A stretch of DNA of 64,000 nucleotides. It comes from Bacteroidales bacterium UBA4070. GTDB lineage: Bacteria; Bacteroidota; Bacteroidia; Bacteroidales; VadinHA17. The stretch spans positions 68,332 to 132,331 of the forward strand of contig DFYY01000022.1 of the NCBI GenBank assembly GCA_002383485.1, in the 5' to 3' direction. The translations under genes and the position numbers were made by a program. The number at the start of each line of letters is the position of its first letter. Within the stretch, counting starts at the first letter, position 1. Below the pieces are notes generated by a model, which had not been told where the DNA came from, did no database searches, and saw only the letters and a program-made list of their open reading frames with translations. Below, piece by piece: positions 42,898 to 52,046 of this stretch.

Positions 42898-44631
42898 CTA
42901 CAGCCTCATGTCTTTAATTACAGCATCGATCCTGCTGTCAAGTTCCTTCCACAGTCTCTCGAATGAGGAGACATCGTCCATGGCGGTGCTGGCGCTGAAG
43001 TAGAACTTGATCTTCGGTTCGGTGCCGGAGGGCCTGACTGAAATCTTGGTTCCGTCAGCCAGGAAGAACTGAAGTACATTTGATTTTTCCAGGAGCAGCG
43101 GTGTCTTCTTCCCGGTGACCAGGTCAGCTGATTCCTGTACGAGGTAGTCGCTTATCTTAACAACCCTGCTTCCTGCAATCTCCCCGGGCGGGTTACTGCG
43201 ATACCCTTCCATCAGGCTCTTTATTTCCGCTGCACCCTCGGCACCCTTTCTGACCACGCTGACCAGTTTTTCACGGAAGAGTCCGTATTCGGTGTAGATG
43301 TCAAGCAGCAGCTGCCATAGCGATTTGCCATGGTCCGCAGCCCAGGCTGCGGTTTCAGCAATCAGTGCGCATGAGGCCACGCCATCCTTGTCCCTGACGT
43401 AATCGCCCGGCAGGTATCCGAAGCTCTCCTCGCCTCCGCCTATATACTTTTCCTTACCTTCAAGATCGCGCATCAGCTCGGCAAAGTACTTGAAACCGGT
43501 GAGCACGTTATAACTCTTCACTCCGTTTGCTTCAGCAATCCTGTCAAGCAGGTCGGATGTGACTATGGTATTGATAATATACTCATTGCCCTTCAGGGTG
43601 CCGTTCTGTTTCTTCTGTGAGATGATATACCAGGTAAGCAGTGCTCCGGTCTGGTTGCCGTTCAGCAGCACGAATTCCCCGGAGGGTTTCCTTACTGCGA
43701 TGCCCAGCCTGTCGGCGTCAGGGTCGGTGGCCATTACCAGGTCGGCATTTTTGGCACGAGCCAGGTCAAGGGCCATGGCCAATGCATCAGGTTCCTCGGG
43801 ATTTGGTGAGCGCAGTGTCGGGAAGTTTCCGTCTGTGATGCTCTGTTCAGGAACCGGGTAAACATTTTTAAAACCGTATAATTTCAGGGCATCCGGAACC
43901 ATTTTGTATCCGGTCCCGTGCAGAGGCGTATAGACTATGCCCATCCCGGAGTTTCTTTTGATGATCTCGGGATTGATACTCAGTTTAAGCACCTCCTCCA
44001 TGTACTTTTTATCTGTTTCTTCGCCAATTGTGACAATCCTTGAGGGATCGCCTCCTGTGGCTATCTCCGAGACTGACTTAATACTGCGGACCTCGTCAAT
44101 GATCCCCTTGTCATGAGGTGATACCACCTGGCCGCCGTCGTTCCATGATACTTTATAGCCGTTATACTCCTTCGGGTTATGCGAGGCGGTAATGATTACA
44201 CCGGCATCACATCCGTGCATTCTGATTGCATAAGAAAGAACCGGTGTCGGCCGCAGGGCATCAAAGAGTAGTGCCGTGAATCCGTTTGCCACGAAGATAT
44301 CAGCAGCCACCTTCGCGAAATAGCTGCTGTTGTTCCGGCTGTCATGAGCAATGGCAACCTTTATGGATGAGGGATTGGATGCATGCTTTTTCAGGTAGTT
44401 GGAGAGGCCCTGGGTTGCCATTCCGAGGGTATACCTGTTCATGCGGTTTGTTCCTGCTCCCATGATTCCGCGGAGTCCCCCGGTGCCAAACTCAAGGTCC
44501 TGGTAGAAAGCATCAATAAGAGCCTTTTCGTCATGCTCCATCATGTGCTTCACCTCCGAGCGGGTTGCTTCATCAAACTCTTCGCCCAGCCATGCGGCGG
44601 CTTTTGTTCTGATTTCTTCAATGTTGATCAT
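42898..44631 (-). CDS. Phosphoglucomutase/phosphomannomutase (alpha-D-phosphohexomutase)
   Basis: The phosphoserine loop TASHNPKEYNG, the metal-binding loop ATDPDADRLG, the sugar-binding GGEESFGYL and the phosphate-binding SVRPSGTEPKIKFY are all intact. The 577-residue length fits the PgcA-type enzymes of Bacteroidota. It would interconvert glucose 6-phosphate and glucose 1-phosphate, the substrate of RmlA in the same operon. The ATG at 44631 overlaps the rmlD stop by 4 nt, which supports this start over one eight codons upstream. Confidence 0.94.
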   Translation of the reverse strand: MINIEEIRTKAAAWLGEEFDEATRSEVKHMMEHDEKALIDAFYQDLEFGTGGLRGIMGAGTNRMNRYTLGMATQGLSNYLKKHASNPSSIKVAIAHDSRNNSSYFAKVAADIFVANGFTALLFDALRPTPVLSYAIRMHGCDAGVIITASHNPKEYNGYKVSWNDGGQVVSPHDKGIIDEVRSIKSVSEIATGGDPSRIVTIGEETDKKYMEEVLKLSINPEIIKRNSGMGIVYTPLHGTGYKMVPDALKLYGFKNVYPVPEQSITDGNFPTLRSPNPEEPDALAMALDLARAKNADLVMATDPDADRLGIAVRKPSGEFVLLNGNQTGALLTWYIISQKKQNGTLKGNEYIINTIVTSDLLDRIAEANGVKSYNVLTGFKYFAELMRDLEGKEKYIGGGEESFGYLPGDYVRDKDGVASCALIAETAAWAADHGKSLWQLLLDIYTEYGLFREKLVSVVRKGAEGAAEIKSLMEGYRSNPPGEIAGSRVVKISDYLVQESADLVTGKKTPLLLEKSNVLQFFLADGTKISVRPSGTEPKIKFYFSASTAMDDVSSFERLWKELDSRIDAVIKDMRL

Positions 44632-45500
44632 ATCCGGTTCATTTTTGATATACAATTAATCAGGCTGGTACGCCAGTGGGGAATCGAAAGGTTGTAATTT
44701 TCCCTGATTCGTGTCTTGTCAAGTACGCTGTATGACGGCCTCTTCACCCTTGAGGGCCATGCGGCGCTCCTTACGGGCAGCACGGCGCAGGGCGAACCTG
44801 CCTCCTTCACGATCTCGCTGGCCAGGTCGAACCAGCTGCAGACACCTTCATTAGAATAGTTGAAGATTCCGGGAACGAAATTGCTGCTGTTGCGGATCAC
44901 GCCGCTGATGATATCCATTATGGCAGTTGCGAGGTCAGCTGCGTAGGTTGGTGATCCGGCCTGGTCAAAGACCACGCTTAGGCTCTGGGCCGAACCTGCC
45001 TTGCCAAGAATTGTCTTCACGAAGTTGTTGCCGTAGGATGAGTACAGCCAGGAGGTCCTGATGATCATAGTGTCAGGCCATCTCATGGCGGCTTTTTCTC
45101 CTGCAAGCTTGCTCCGGCCATATGCTGATGCGGGTGACGGGGTGTCATCTTCAGTGTATGGCACAGGACTGGTGCCGTCAAAGACATAATCGGTCGAGAT
45201 ATGAATCAGCCTGCAACCTGTACCACTGAGGGCACTTACAAGATTTTCAACTCCGCCGGCATTTATCAGTGTGGCAAGTGTCTCCTCATCCTCAGCACGG
45301 TCAACGGCAGTGTAGGCTGCACAGTTGATTACCCATGTGGGGCGGCTTGCAGCAATAAATGAATCTGTTGCGGCAGCATCTGTAATATCAAGCTCTCCTG
45401 CATCGGTGAAGATGAACTCATATCCGCTGTAACGGACTGACCGTTCCCTGATCTCGCTTCCCAGCTGTCCGGATGCCCCGGTTACCAGTATGGTTGTCAT
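44628..45500 (-). CDS. rmlD: dTDP-4-dehydrorhamnose reductase
   Basis: A short-chain-dehydrogenase-like enzyme of 290 residues. The NAD(P) loop is VTGASGQLGSEI and the active-site pair is in YGRSKLAGEKAA; VINCAAYTAVDRAED is also conserved in RmlD. It makes dTDP-L-rhamnose in the last pathway step. It overlaps rmlC and the mutase gene by 4 nt on each side. Confidence 0.96.
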   Translation of the reverse strand: MTTILVTGASGQLGSEIRERSVRYSGYEFIFTDAGELDITDAAATDSFIAASRPTWVINCAAYTAVDRAEDEETLATLINAGGVENLVSALSGTGCRLIHISTDYVFDGTSPVPYTEDDTPSPASAYGRSKLAGEKAAMRWPDTMIIRTSWLYSSYGNNFVKTILGKAGSAQSLSVVFDQAGSPTYAADLATAIMDIISGVIRNSSNFVPGIFNYSNEGVCSWFDLASEIVKEAGSPCAVLPVRSAAWPSRVKRPSYSVLDKTRIRENYNLSIPHWRTSLINCISKMNRI

Positions 45501-46057
45501 TCGCTGAAAGTGAAGTTTGAAGAGATCTCTTTGAACAGTGGCTGTTTCAGGTCTTTCGGACTGATTACCGGGGCCTCGTCCCTGATCATCCAGTCTATCC
45601 GGAGGTCAGGGTCCAGCGCATTTATGCCACGCTCATGTGCAACGGAATAATTGTTGTCACACTTATAGAGAACTATTGCCCTCTCGCTGAGTACGGAAAA
45701 CCCGTGCGCAAAACCCCTGGGAATCAAAAACTGCAGTTTCTTTTCTGAGTCGATGATGAGTCCGAACCATTTTCCGTATGTCGGGGAACCGTGTCTTAAG
45801 TCAAGTGCCACGTCATAGATCCGGCCCTCAATAACCCTTATCAGCTTGGCCTGGGCAAAAGGTTCCTCCTGGTAGTGAAGGCCCCTGATCACACCCCTGC
45901 ACGAGCTGGACTCATTATCCTGCACGGGTTCGTAGACGATTTCGTTATTGCTGTATTTCAGCTTGTTGTAGCTCTCAAAGAAATAACCCCTGGCGTCATT
46001 GAAGACATCGGGTTCGATGATCAGCAGTCCGGGGAATTCAGTCCTGTGTACTTTCAT
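45497..46057 (-). CDS. rmlC: dTDP-4-dehydrorhamnose 3,5-epimerase
   Basis: The 186-residue cupin enzyme contains PDVFNDARGYFFESYN, the catalytic His in GVIRGLHYQEEPFAQAKLI and the Asp/Lys segment DLRHGSPTYGKWFG, and ends with the substrate-binding part IPRGFAHGFSVLSE. It lies 2 nt after rmlA and overlaps rmlD by 4 nt. Confidence 0.96.
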   Translation of the reverse strand: MKVHRTEFPGLLIIEPDVFNDARGYFFESYNKLKYSNNEIVYEPVQDNESSSCRGVIRGLHYQEEPFAQAKLIRVIEGRIYDVALDLRHGSPTYGKWFGLIIDSEKKLQFLIPRGFAHGFSVLSERAIVLYKCDNNYSVAHERGINALDPDLRIDWMIRDEAPVISPKDLKQPLFKEISSNFTFSE

Positions 46058-46059
46058 GT

Positions 46060-46932
46060 TCAGGCCTGTTCGTTTGCCACTTTGAGAAGGTACTGACCGT
46101 ACTGGCTCTTGGCCAGTGGTCTGGCAAGGTCAAGAAGCTGTTCTTTTGTGATGAAGCCGCTCTTGCAGGCAATTTCCTCAATGCAGGAGGCGCTCAGACC
46201 CTGTCTTTGTTCGAGTGTTGCAATGAAGTTGGATGCCTGCAGGAGGCTGTCGAAGGTTCCCGTGTCAAGCCACGCCATTCCGCGTCCCAGAAGTTTTACT
46301 TCCAGTTTTCCCTCCTGCAGGTAGAGCCTGTTGAGATCGGTTATCTCCAGCTCACCGCGAGGTGAGGGTTTAAGGTTTCGCGTCCGTGAGGCCACAGTGT
46401 TGTCGTAGAAGTAGAGGCCGGTGACGGCGTAGTTTGATTTGGGTTTAAGAGGTTTCTCCTCTATGCTTACAGCCTTGTGGTTTTCATCAAACTCCACAAC
46501 TCCGTAGCGCTCGGGATCATTGACGGCATAACCGAATACAACTGCTCCGTCAGTCAGTGACGCGGCCTGCTTGAGGATGTGGCCAAAACCGTGGCCGTAA
46601 AAGATATTGTCACCAAGTATCATGCAGACATTGTCATCGCCAATGAAATCCTCACCTATAATGAAAGCCTGCGCCAGGCCGTCAGGTGCGGGTTGTTCAC
46701 GGTATGTGAAACTCATTCCCAGCCTGGTACCGTCACCCAGCAATGCCCTGAAAATTGGAAGGTCACGGGGGGTTGAAATGATCAGTATGTCACGTATTCC
46801 GGCCAGCATCAGGGCAGAGAGCGGATAGTAGATCATTGGTTTGTCATATACCGGCAACAGCTGTTTGGAGATGGCTTCCGTTATAGGGTGAAGCCTGGTG
46901 CCGGATCCGCCGGCAAGGATTATGCCTTTCAT
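46060..46932 (-). CDS. rmlA: Glucose-1-phosphate thymidylyltransferase
   Basis: The product starts [18 protein letters not shown], the nucleotide-binding loop of RmlA, followed by [31 protein letters not shown] holds the metal-binding Asp and [12 protein letters not shown] the C-terminal signature. It joins dTTP and glucose 1-phosphate. I use the ATG at 46932 because the conserved motif starts there; the frame is open for 51 more codons upstream, which cross the promoter. rmlB is missing from the operon. Confidence 0.97.
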   Translation of the reverse strand: MKGIILAGGSGTRLHPITEAISKQLLPVYDKPMIYYPLSALMLAGIRDILIISTPRDLPIFRALLGDGTRLGMSFTYREQPAPDGLAQAFIIGEDFIGDDNVCMILGDNIFYGHGFGHILKQAASLTDGAVVFGYAVNDPERYGVVEFDENHKAVSIEEKPLKPKSNYAVTGLYFYDNTVASRTRNLKPSPRGELEITDLNRLYLQEGKLEVKLLGRGMAWLDTGTFDSLLQASNFIATLEQRQGLSASCIEEIACKSGFITKEQLLDLARPLAKSQYGQYLLKVANEQA

Positions 46933-46958
46933 CAACACTAATTTAGTTAAACTGATGA

Positions 46959-46966
46959 CAAAAATA
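46959..46966 (-). promoter_or_regulatory. -7 promoter element of the rml operon
   Basis: On the minus strand TATTTTTG fits TAnnTTTG, 27 nt before the rmlA start. A T-rich possible -33 element (GTTTAG) lies about 17-20 nt further upstream. Confidence 0.5.
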
Positions 46967-47070
46967 GAAAAAAGCAACAATCTAAACAGTGACCTTACTA
47001 TCCGGGGAGGTTTTAAATTCTTATACCCTGAAAATCTGCCCATTGTTCGTATCCAAAAAGAAAAAATAAT

Positions 47071-47078
47071 TATCTTTG
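47071..47078 (+). promoter_or_regulatory. -7 promoter element of rpsA
   Basis: TATCTTTG fits TAnnTTTG, 60 nt before the rpsA ATG. TTGTTCG at 47043-47049 may serve as -33 element, with about 21 nt between TTCG and the -7 box. Confidence 0.6.
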
Positions 47079-47137
47079 CCAGCAATTTTCAAACAACATA
47101 ATGTCTAACTTATTAATTTTCAGGCAAATTATTCAAA

Positions 47138-49129
47138 ATGAGTGAAATTAACGAAGAGACCGGCAACATTTCAAACGAGGATGTTAACGTTAATGAGACC
47201 GGAGCAGAAGTAAAAGCAGAAGCAAAAGAGGTGGTGGTTGAATCAGCAGGTGAGATGGTTGCTGAGGAACAGCCGATTCTTAAGGAAAAGAAAGAAAAGA
47301 AGGTGAAGGCAGAAGCTGCAACAGCTGCGATGGCAGCAGCAGCCACACCTGAAGAGTTTGACTGGGATTCTTATGAGACTGACGGATTCTTATCAAAGAG
47401 AAGCCGTGCTGACCAGGAGAAACAGTATGAAGAGACCCTTTCAACCGTCGCTGTTGACGAGGTTGTGGAAGGTAAGGTCATTTCAATGAATAACCGTGAG
47501 GTTGTCATCAACATCGGGCAGAAGTCTGAGGGAGTGGTGAGTCTTAACGAATTCCGCTACAATCCCGATCTCAAGATAGGCGACACTGTTGAAGTCTATG
47601 TTGAGAGCCAGGAGGACAAGAAGGGTCAGCTGGTGCTTTCTCACAAGAAGGCAAGGGCTTACAATTCATGGGACCGCGTCAATTCGGCCCTTGAAAACAA
47701 TGAAATCATTACCGGTTACATCAAGTGCCGCACGAAGGGTGGCATGATCGTTGACGTCTTTGGCATCGAGTCGTTCCTTCCCGGATCACAGATTGATGTC
47801 AAGCCTATACGTGACTATGACGTATATGTTGGCAAGACCATGGAGTTCAGGGTGGTGAAGATCAACCAGGAGTTCAAGAACGTGGTTGTGTCACACAAGG
47901 CGCTCATTGAGGCCGAGCTTGAGCAGCAGAAGAAGGAGATCATCTCGAAGCTTGAGAAGGGCCAGGTGCTCGAGGGTACTGTCAAGAACATCACCTCATA
48001 CGGTGTCTTCATTGACCTCGGCGGTGTTGACGGACTCATACATATTACTGATCTTTCATGGGGCAGGGTCAACCATCCCGAGGAGATCGTTCAGCTTGAC
48101 CAGAAGCTCAATGTAGTCATACTCGACTTTGATGATGACAAGAAGAGGATCGCCCTGGGTCTGAAGCAGCTTACACCGCATCCGTGGGATTCGCTCAGCG
48201 AGGGCCTGAAAGTGGGTGACAAGGTCAAGGGCAAGGTTGTTGTCATGGCAGACTACGGTGCATTCGTGGAGATTGCACAGGGTGTTGAAGGTCTTATCCA
48301 TGTCTCCGAGATGTCATGGTCGCAGCACCTTCGCAGTGCACAGGAGTTCATGAAGGTGGGTGATGAGGTTGAAGCTGTCATACTGACGCTTGACCGTGAG
48401 GAGCGCAAGATGTCGCTTGGTATCAAGCAGCTCAAGCCGGATCCGTGGGAGAACATTGACAAGAAATACAGCATCAACTCACGCCACAAGGCGCGCGTGC
48501 GCAACTTCACCAACTTTGGTGTCTTCGTGGAGATTGAAGAGGGTGTTGACGGTCTGATACACATATCTGACCTGTCATGGACGAAGAAGATCAAGCATCC
48601 TGCTGAGTTCACATCGATTGACGCCGAGATTGACGTGGTGGTCCTCGAGATAGACAAGGAGAACAGGAGACTGAGCCTCGGTCACAAGCAGCTCGAAGAG
48701 AACCCGTGGGATGTGTTTGAGGATCTCTTTACGGTTGACTCTATTCATGAGGGTACCGTTATCGAGGTCTTTGACAAGGGAGCCATCATTGCCCTGCCTT
48801 ACGGTGTTGAAGGGTTTGCCACTCCGAAGCATCTCGTCAAGGAAGACGGAAGCCAGGCAGTGGTTGAGGACAAGCTCAACTTCAAGGTTATTGAGTTCAA
48901 CAAGAGTGCCAAGAAGATCATCGTCTCACACAGCCGCATTTTCGAGGATGAGAGAAAGGGATCAGATACATCGGCAAGACGCTCAGAGGCTGACAACACC
49001 AAAAAAGCAGCACGCAAGCTAAAGGCCAGCCTTGAGAAAACTACTCTCGGTGACATCACCGGGCTTCAGGCTCTCAAGGATGAGATGGAAGAAAAAGAGG
49101 CCAGAAGTCTAGGTAAAAAGAAAAAATAA
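47138..49129 (+). CDS. rpsA: 30S ribosomal protein S1
   Basis: The 663-residue protein has six S1 RNA-binding domains, starting near residues 108, 190, 279, 365, 450 and 535 (for example GVFIDLGGVDGLIHITDLSW and GVFVEIEEGVDGLIHISDLS). S1 helps mRNA bind the small subunit, which matters in Bacteroidota where Shine-Dalgarno sequences are weak. Residues 1-85 form a low-complexity extension rich in Glu, Lys, Ala and Val, ending in the EEFDWDSYE segment typical of the phylum. The next gene starts 30 nt later and could share the transcript. Confidence 0.96.
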   Translation: MSEINEETGNISNEDVNVNETGAEVKAEAKEVVVESAGEMVAEEQPILKEKKEKKVKAEAATAAMAAAATPEEFDWDSYETDGFLSKRSRADQEKQYEETLSTVAVDEVVEGKVISMNNREVVINIGQKSEGVVSLNEFRYNPDLKIGDTVEVYVESQEDKKGQLVLSHKKARAYNSWDRVNSALENNEIITGYIKCRTKGGMIVDVFGIESFLPGSQIDVKPIRDYDVYVGKTMEFRVVKINQEFKNVVVSHKALIEAELEQQKKEIISKLEKGQVLEGTVKNITSYGVFIDLGGVDGLIHITDLSWGRVNHPEEIVQLDQKLNVVILDFDDDKKRIALGLKQLTPHPWDSLSEGLKVGDKVKGKVVVMADYGAFVEIAQGVEGLIHVSEMSWSQHLRSAQEFMKVGDEVEAVILTLDREERKMSLGIKQLKPDPWENIDKKYSINSRHKARVRNFTNFGVFVEIEEGVDGLIHISDLSWTKKIKHPAEFTSIDAEIDVVVLEIDKENRRLSLGHKQLEENPWDVFEDLFTVDSIHEGTVIEVFDKGAIIALPYGVEGFATPKHLVKEDGSQAVVEDKLNFKVIEFNKSAKKIIVSHSRIFEDERKGSDTSARRSEADNTKKAARKLKASLEKTTLGDITGLQALKDEMEEKEARSLGKKKK

Positions 49130-49159
49130 CCTTATTTTTAGTTGCCAAAATTATCAGCT

Positions 49160-49498
49160 ATGGACTTCAACATTCAAAACAAGAACAAGTGCACTGTAAT
49201 CAGCATTGAAACTGAGAAGCTTGACACACATATTGCTCCTTCACTCAAGTCGGAACTGGTTCTCATCTCCGGTAAGGGAGAGAGGAATATCATCCTGGAT
49301 CTGAAGAAGTGTCAGTATTGTGATTCATCAGGTCTCAGCGCCATTCTTGTTGCAAACAGGCTCTGCAAGAACGCAGGAGGTACTTTTGTCCTCTGCGGAC
49401 TGAATGAGGCTGTGGAGAGGCTTATTACAATCTCGCAGCTTGACACTGTTCTATCCATTACCGCTGATACTGAGGAAGCTGAGAAAATTATAGCCTGA
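49160..49498 (+). CDS. STAS-domain anti-sigma-factor antagonist-like protein
   Basis: A single STAS domain of 112 residues. The core ILDLKKCQYCDSSGLSAIL carries the Ser-Ser pair where SpoIIAA-type proteins are phosphorylated, and FVLCGLNEAVERLITISQL is the usual C-terminal helix region. Such proteins switch partners with a kinase/anti-sigma factor; no such partner is adjacent. I use the ATG at 49160; a TTG at 49142 is in frame. It lies between rpsA and rnz, 11 nt before the latter. Confidence 0.88.
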   Translation: MDFNIQNKNKCTVISIETEKLDTHIAPSLKSELVLISGKGERNIILDLKKCQYCDSSGLSAILVANRLCKNAGGTFVLCGLNEAVERLITISQLDTVLSITADTEEAEKIIA

Positions 49499-49509
49499 GG
49501 AGAGGTGGC

Positions 49510-50424
49510 ATGGCTTTCAGGCTGACCATACTCGGAACCAGCTCAGCTCTGCCCACTTCAGACCGATATCCGACCGCTCATGTACTAAACGTGCATGAGC
49601 GGTTGTTTTTGATAGACTGCGGAGAGGGGACCCAGATGCAGATGCGCCGGTATAAGATAAGGTTCGGTAAGATTAATCACATATTCATCAGCCACCTGCA
49701 CGGCGACCATTTTTTCGGGGTCTACCCGCTGCTCTCCACGTTTAACCTGATGGGACGCAAGAATACGCTTCATCTTTATGTTCCTTCCCCGGCGGAAGAG
49801 CTGATTGCACGACACCTGGCTGATTTCGACATAAACCTCGGGTATGAACTTATCGTGCATACCGTCTCAGGCCGGTCCCTGAAGAGCATCCTGGTTGATA
49901 AGCGGGTAGAGGTTTTCTCATTTCCGCTGAAGCACCGTATCACAACTTATGGTTATCTCTTTCGCGAGAAAACTCCTGACAGGAACATGATCAGTGAAAA
50001 GATTGAGGAATACAATCTCACTATTGAGGAGATAGCCACGGCCAGGAGGGGCGGTGACATTGTACGGCCATCCGGTCAGGTCATCGCGTGCGGGGAGGTC
50101 ACCCTTGAGCCCCGCCATCCGGCCACCTACGCCTTCTGCAGTGATACGGGCAGGGTCAAAAAGCTTGCTTCCTGGATCAGGGGCGTTGACCTTCTTTACC
50201 ACGAAGCCACCTTCGGTGATGATCATGATCCGCTGGCGCTGAAGACAGGACATTCCACAGCACGCCAGGCCGCAACAGTGGCGCTCGAAGCCGGAGCGAA
50301 GCATCTTCTGCTGGGACACTTCTCGGCACGGTACCGTTCACCGGCCGTGCTCGAGACAGAGGCAAGAGAGGTTTTTCCCGACAGCGCAGCGGCACGCGAG
50401 GGTGCTACATATGAGATAGGCTGA
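49510..50424 (+). CDS. rnz: Ribonuclease Z
   Basis: A metallo-beta-lactamase-fold tRNA 3' processing endonuclease of 304 residues. Motifs: LGTSSALPTSDRYPTAHVL, the zinc site HLHGDHFFG, CSDTGRVKKL, HEATFGDDHD and the final HLLLGHFSARY. CCA is not encoded in the tRNA-Asp of this window, which fits use of RNase Z for tRNA maturation. The gene follows the STAS gene by 11 nt. Confidence 0.96.
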   Translation: MAFRLTILGTSSALPTSDRYPTAHVLNVHERLFLIDCGEGTQMQMRRYKIRFGKINHIFISHLHGDHFFGVYPLLSTFNLMGRKNTLHLYVPSPAEELIARHLADFDINLGYELIVHTVSGRSLKSILVDKRVEVFSFPLKHRITTYGYLFREKTPDRNMISEKIEEYNLTIEEIATARRGGDIVRPSGQVIACGEVTLEPRHPATYAFCSDTGRVKKLASWIRGVDLLYHEATFGDDHDPLALKTGHSTARQAATVALEAGAKHLLLGHFSARYRSPAVLETEAREVFPDSAAAREGATYEIG

Positions 50425-50447
50425 TGACGGTAAATCCGCATATTGAT

Positions 50448-50455
50448 TATCTTTG
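50448..50455 (+). promoter_or_regulatory. -7 promoter element of guaA
   Basis: TATCTTTG fits TAnnTTTG, 31 nt before the guaA GTG start; no clear -33 element. Confidence 0.5.
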
Positions 50456-50485
50456 CCACCTACATAACAGCATTAATCCACACCC

Positions 50486-52015
50486 GTGCAGGAAAAGATA
50501 CTGATCCTCGATTTCGGATCCCAATACACGCAACTGATTGCCAGGCGAGTAAGGGAACTGAACGTATACTGTGAAATTCATCCATATAACCATTTTCCGA
50601 AACCCGACAGCACTGTCAGGGGGGTAATCCTCTCAGGCAGTCCGTGGTCAGTCCGTGATGAAAAGGCCCCTTTTCCGGATCTTGCCGGAATCAAGGGACT
50701 GATACCTTTGCTGGGTGTCTGTTACGGTGCCCAGTACCTGACCCATATGTACGGAGGTGAGGTTCTGCCTTCAAACACCCGTGAATACGGCAGGGCGAAG
50801 CTGGTCTCGGCAGACCCGGCAGACCCTCTGTTCGCAGGTGTAACCCCCGGCTCCCAGGTGTGGATGTCACACGGCGATACAATCGTCAGAATTCCTGAAA
50901 ATTACGTAATCACCGGTTCAACCGGGGATGTCAGCGTGGCAGCATTCAGAATCCGGGGCGAACAGACCTGGGGAATACAGTTCCACCCGGAGGTGTACCA
51001 TACAACTGAAGGAAGCACGATACTCGGAAATTTCGTGAAAGGCATATGCGGTTGCCCCGGCAACTGGACCCCTGAATCATTTGTGGAGATGACCGTTCGC
51101 TCACTGAGGGAACAGATCGGAGATGACAGGGTAGTGCTTGGTCTCTCCGGCGGAGTAGATTCATCCGTGGCAGCGATACTGCTTGACAGGGCCATTGGCG
51201 ACAGACTGACCTCCATCTTTGTTGATAACGGGCTGTTGCGCAAGAATGAGTATGAGGCAGTCCTCGATGCATACCGGAGAATGGGCCTCAACGTTCTGGG
51301 GGTAAACGCCTCGGCAGAGTTTGTTGAGGAGCTTAGCGGGGTTAATGACCCGGAGACGAAAAGAAAAATAATAGGAAGGATATTTATTGAAGTATTTGAC
51401 CGTGAGGCACATAAAGTGCAGAACGTAAAATGGCTGGCACAGGGAACGATTTATCCTGACGTCATTGAATCGGTTTCGGTTAACGGTCCTTCGGCAACAA
51501 TCAAGTCGCATCACAACGTTGGCGGATTGCCGGAGAAGATGCATCTGAAGGTGGTTGAACCGCTGCGGCTCCTCTTCAAGGATGAGGTGAGACGTGTGGG
51601 GCGGGCGCTCGACATGCCTGCCGAGATACTTGACCGGCACCCCTTCCCGGGGCCCGGGCTGGCTATCAGGATAGTGGGAGAGGTGACTCCTGCCAAGCTG
51701 GAGATACTTCGCGATGCGGATGAGATCTTTATATCGGGGCTCAGGAGGAGCGGCTATTATAATAAGGTATGGCAGGCCGCCGTGATACTCCTTCCCGTGC
51801 AGTCGGTGGGTGTCATGGGTGATGAGCGTACCTATGAGAATGCCGTGGTGCTGAGGGCCGTGACATCAACGGATGGCATGACGGCTGACTGGAGCCACCT
51901 GCCTCATGAGTTCCTGGCGGAAATCTCAAACCAGATCATCAACAGGGTGAGAGGTGTCAACAGGGTGGTATATGACATCAGCTCCAAACCGCCTTCAACA
52001 ATAGAATGGGAATGA
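50486..52015 (+). CDS. guaA: GMP synthase (glutamine-hydrolysing)
   Basis: The N-terminal class I glutamine amidotransferase domain shows [18 protein letters not shown] and the nucleophile in [20 protein letters not shown] has the catalytic His-x-Glu. The ATP-pyrophosphatase domain starts [13 protein letters not shown], and the C-terminal dimerisation domain ends [18 protein letters not shown]. The length of 509 residues is normal. The start codon is GTG at 50486. It leads a group with the protease and methyltransferase genes downstream. Confidence 0.97.
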   Translation: MQEKILILDFGSQYTQLIARRVRELNVYCEIHPYNHFPKPDSTVRGVILSGSPWSVRDEKAPFPDLAGIKGLIPLLGVCYGAQYLTHMYGGEVLPSNTREYGRAKLVSADPADPLFAGVTPGSQVWMSHGDTIVRIPENYVITGSTGDVSVAAFRIRGEQTWGIQFHPEVYHTTEGSTILGNFVKGICGCPGNWTPESFVEMTVRSLREQIGDDRVVLGLSGGVDSSVAAILLDRAIGDRLTSIFVDNGLLRKNEYEAVLDAYRRMGLNVLGVNASAEFVEELSGVNDPETKRKIIGRIFIEVFDREAHKVQNVKWLAQGTIYPDVIESVSVNGPSATIKSHHNVGGLPEKMHLKVVEPLRLLFKDEVRRVGRALDMPAEILDRHPFPGPGLAIRIVGEVTPAKLEILRDADEIFISGLRRSGYYNKVWQAAVILLPVQSVGVMGDERTYENAVVLRAVTSTDGMTADWSHLPHEFLAEISNQIINRVRGVNRVVYDISSKPPSTIEWE

Positions 52016-52046
52016 TATTTGCACAGAGAAGAAGAAACGACAGGAG

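Noticed and set aside
47138..49129. Repeated coding segments as a DNA repeat
   Set aside because: They are the six S1 domains of ribosomal protein S1, diverged at DNA level.
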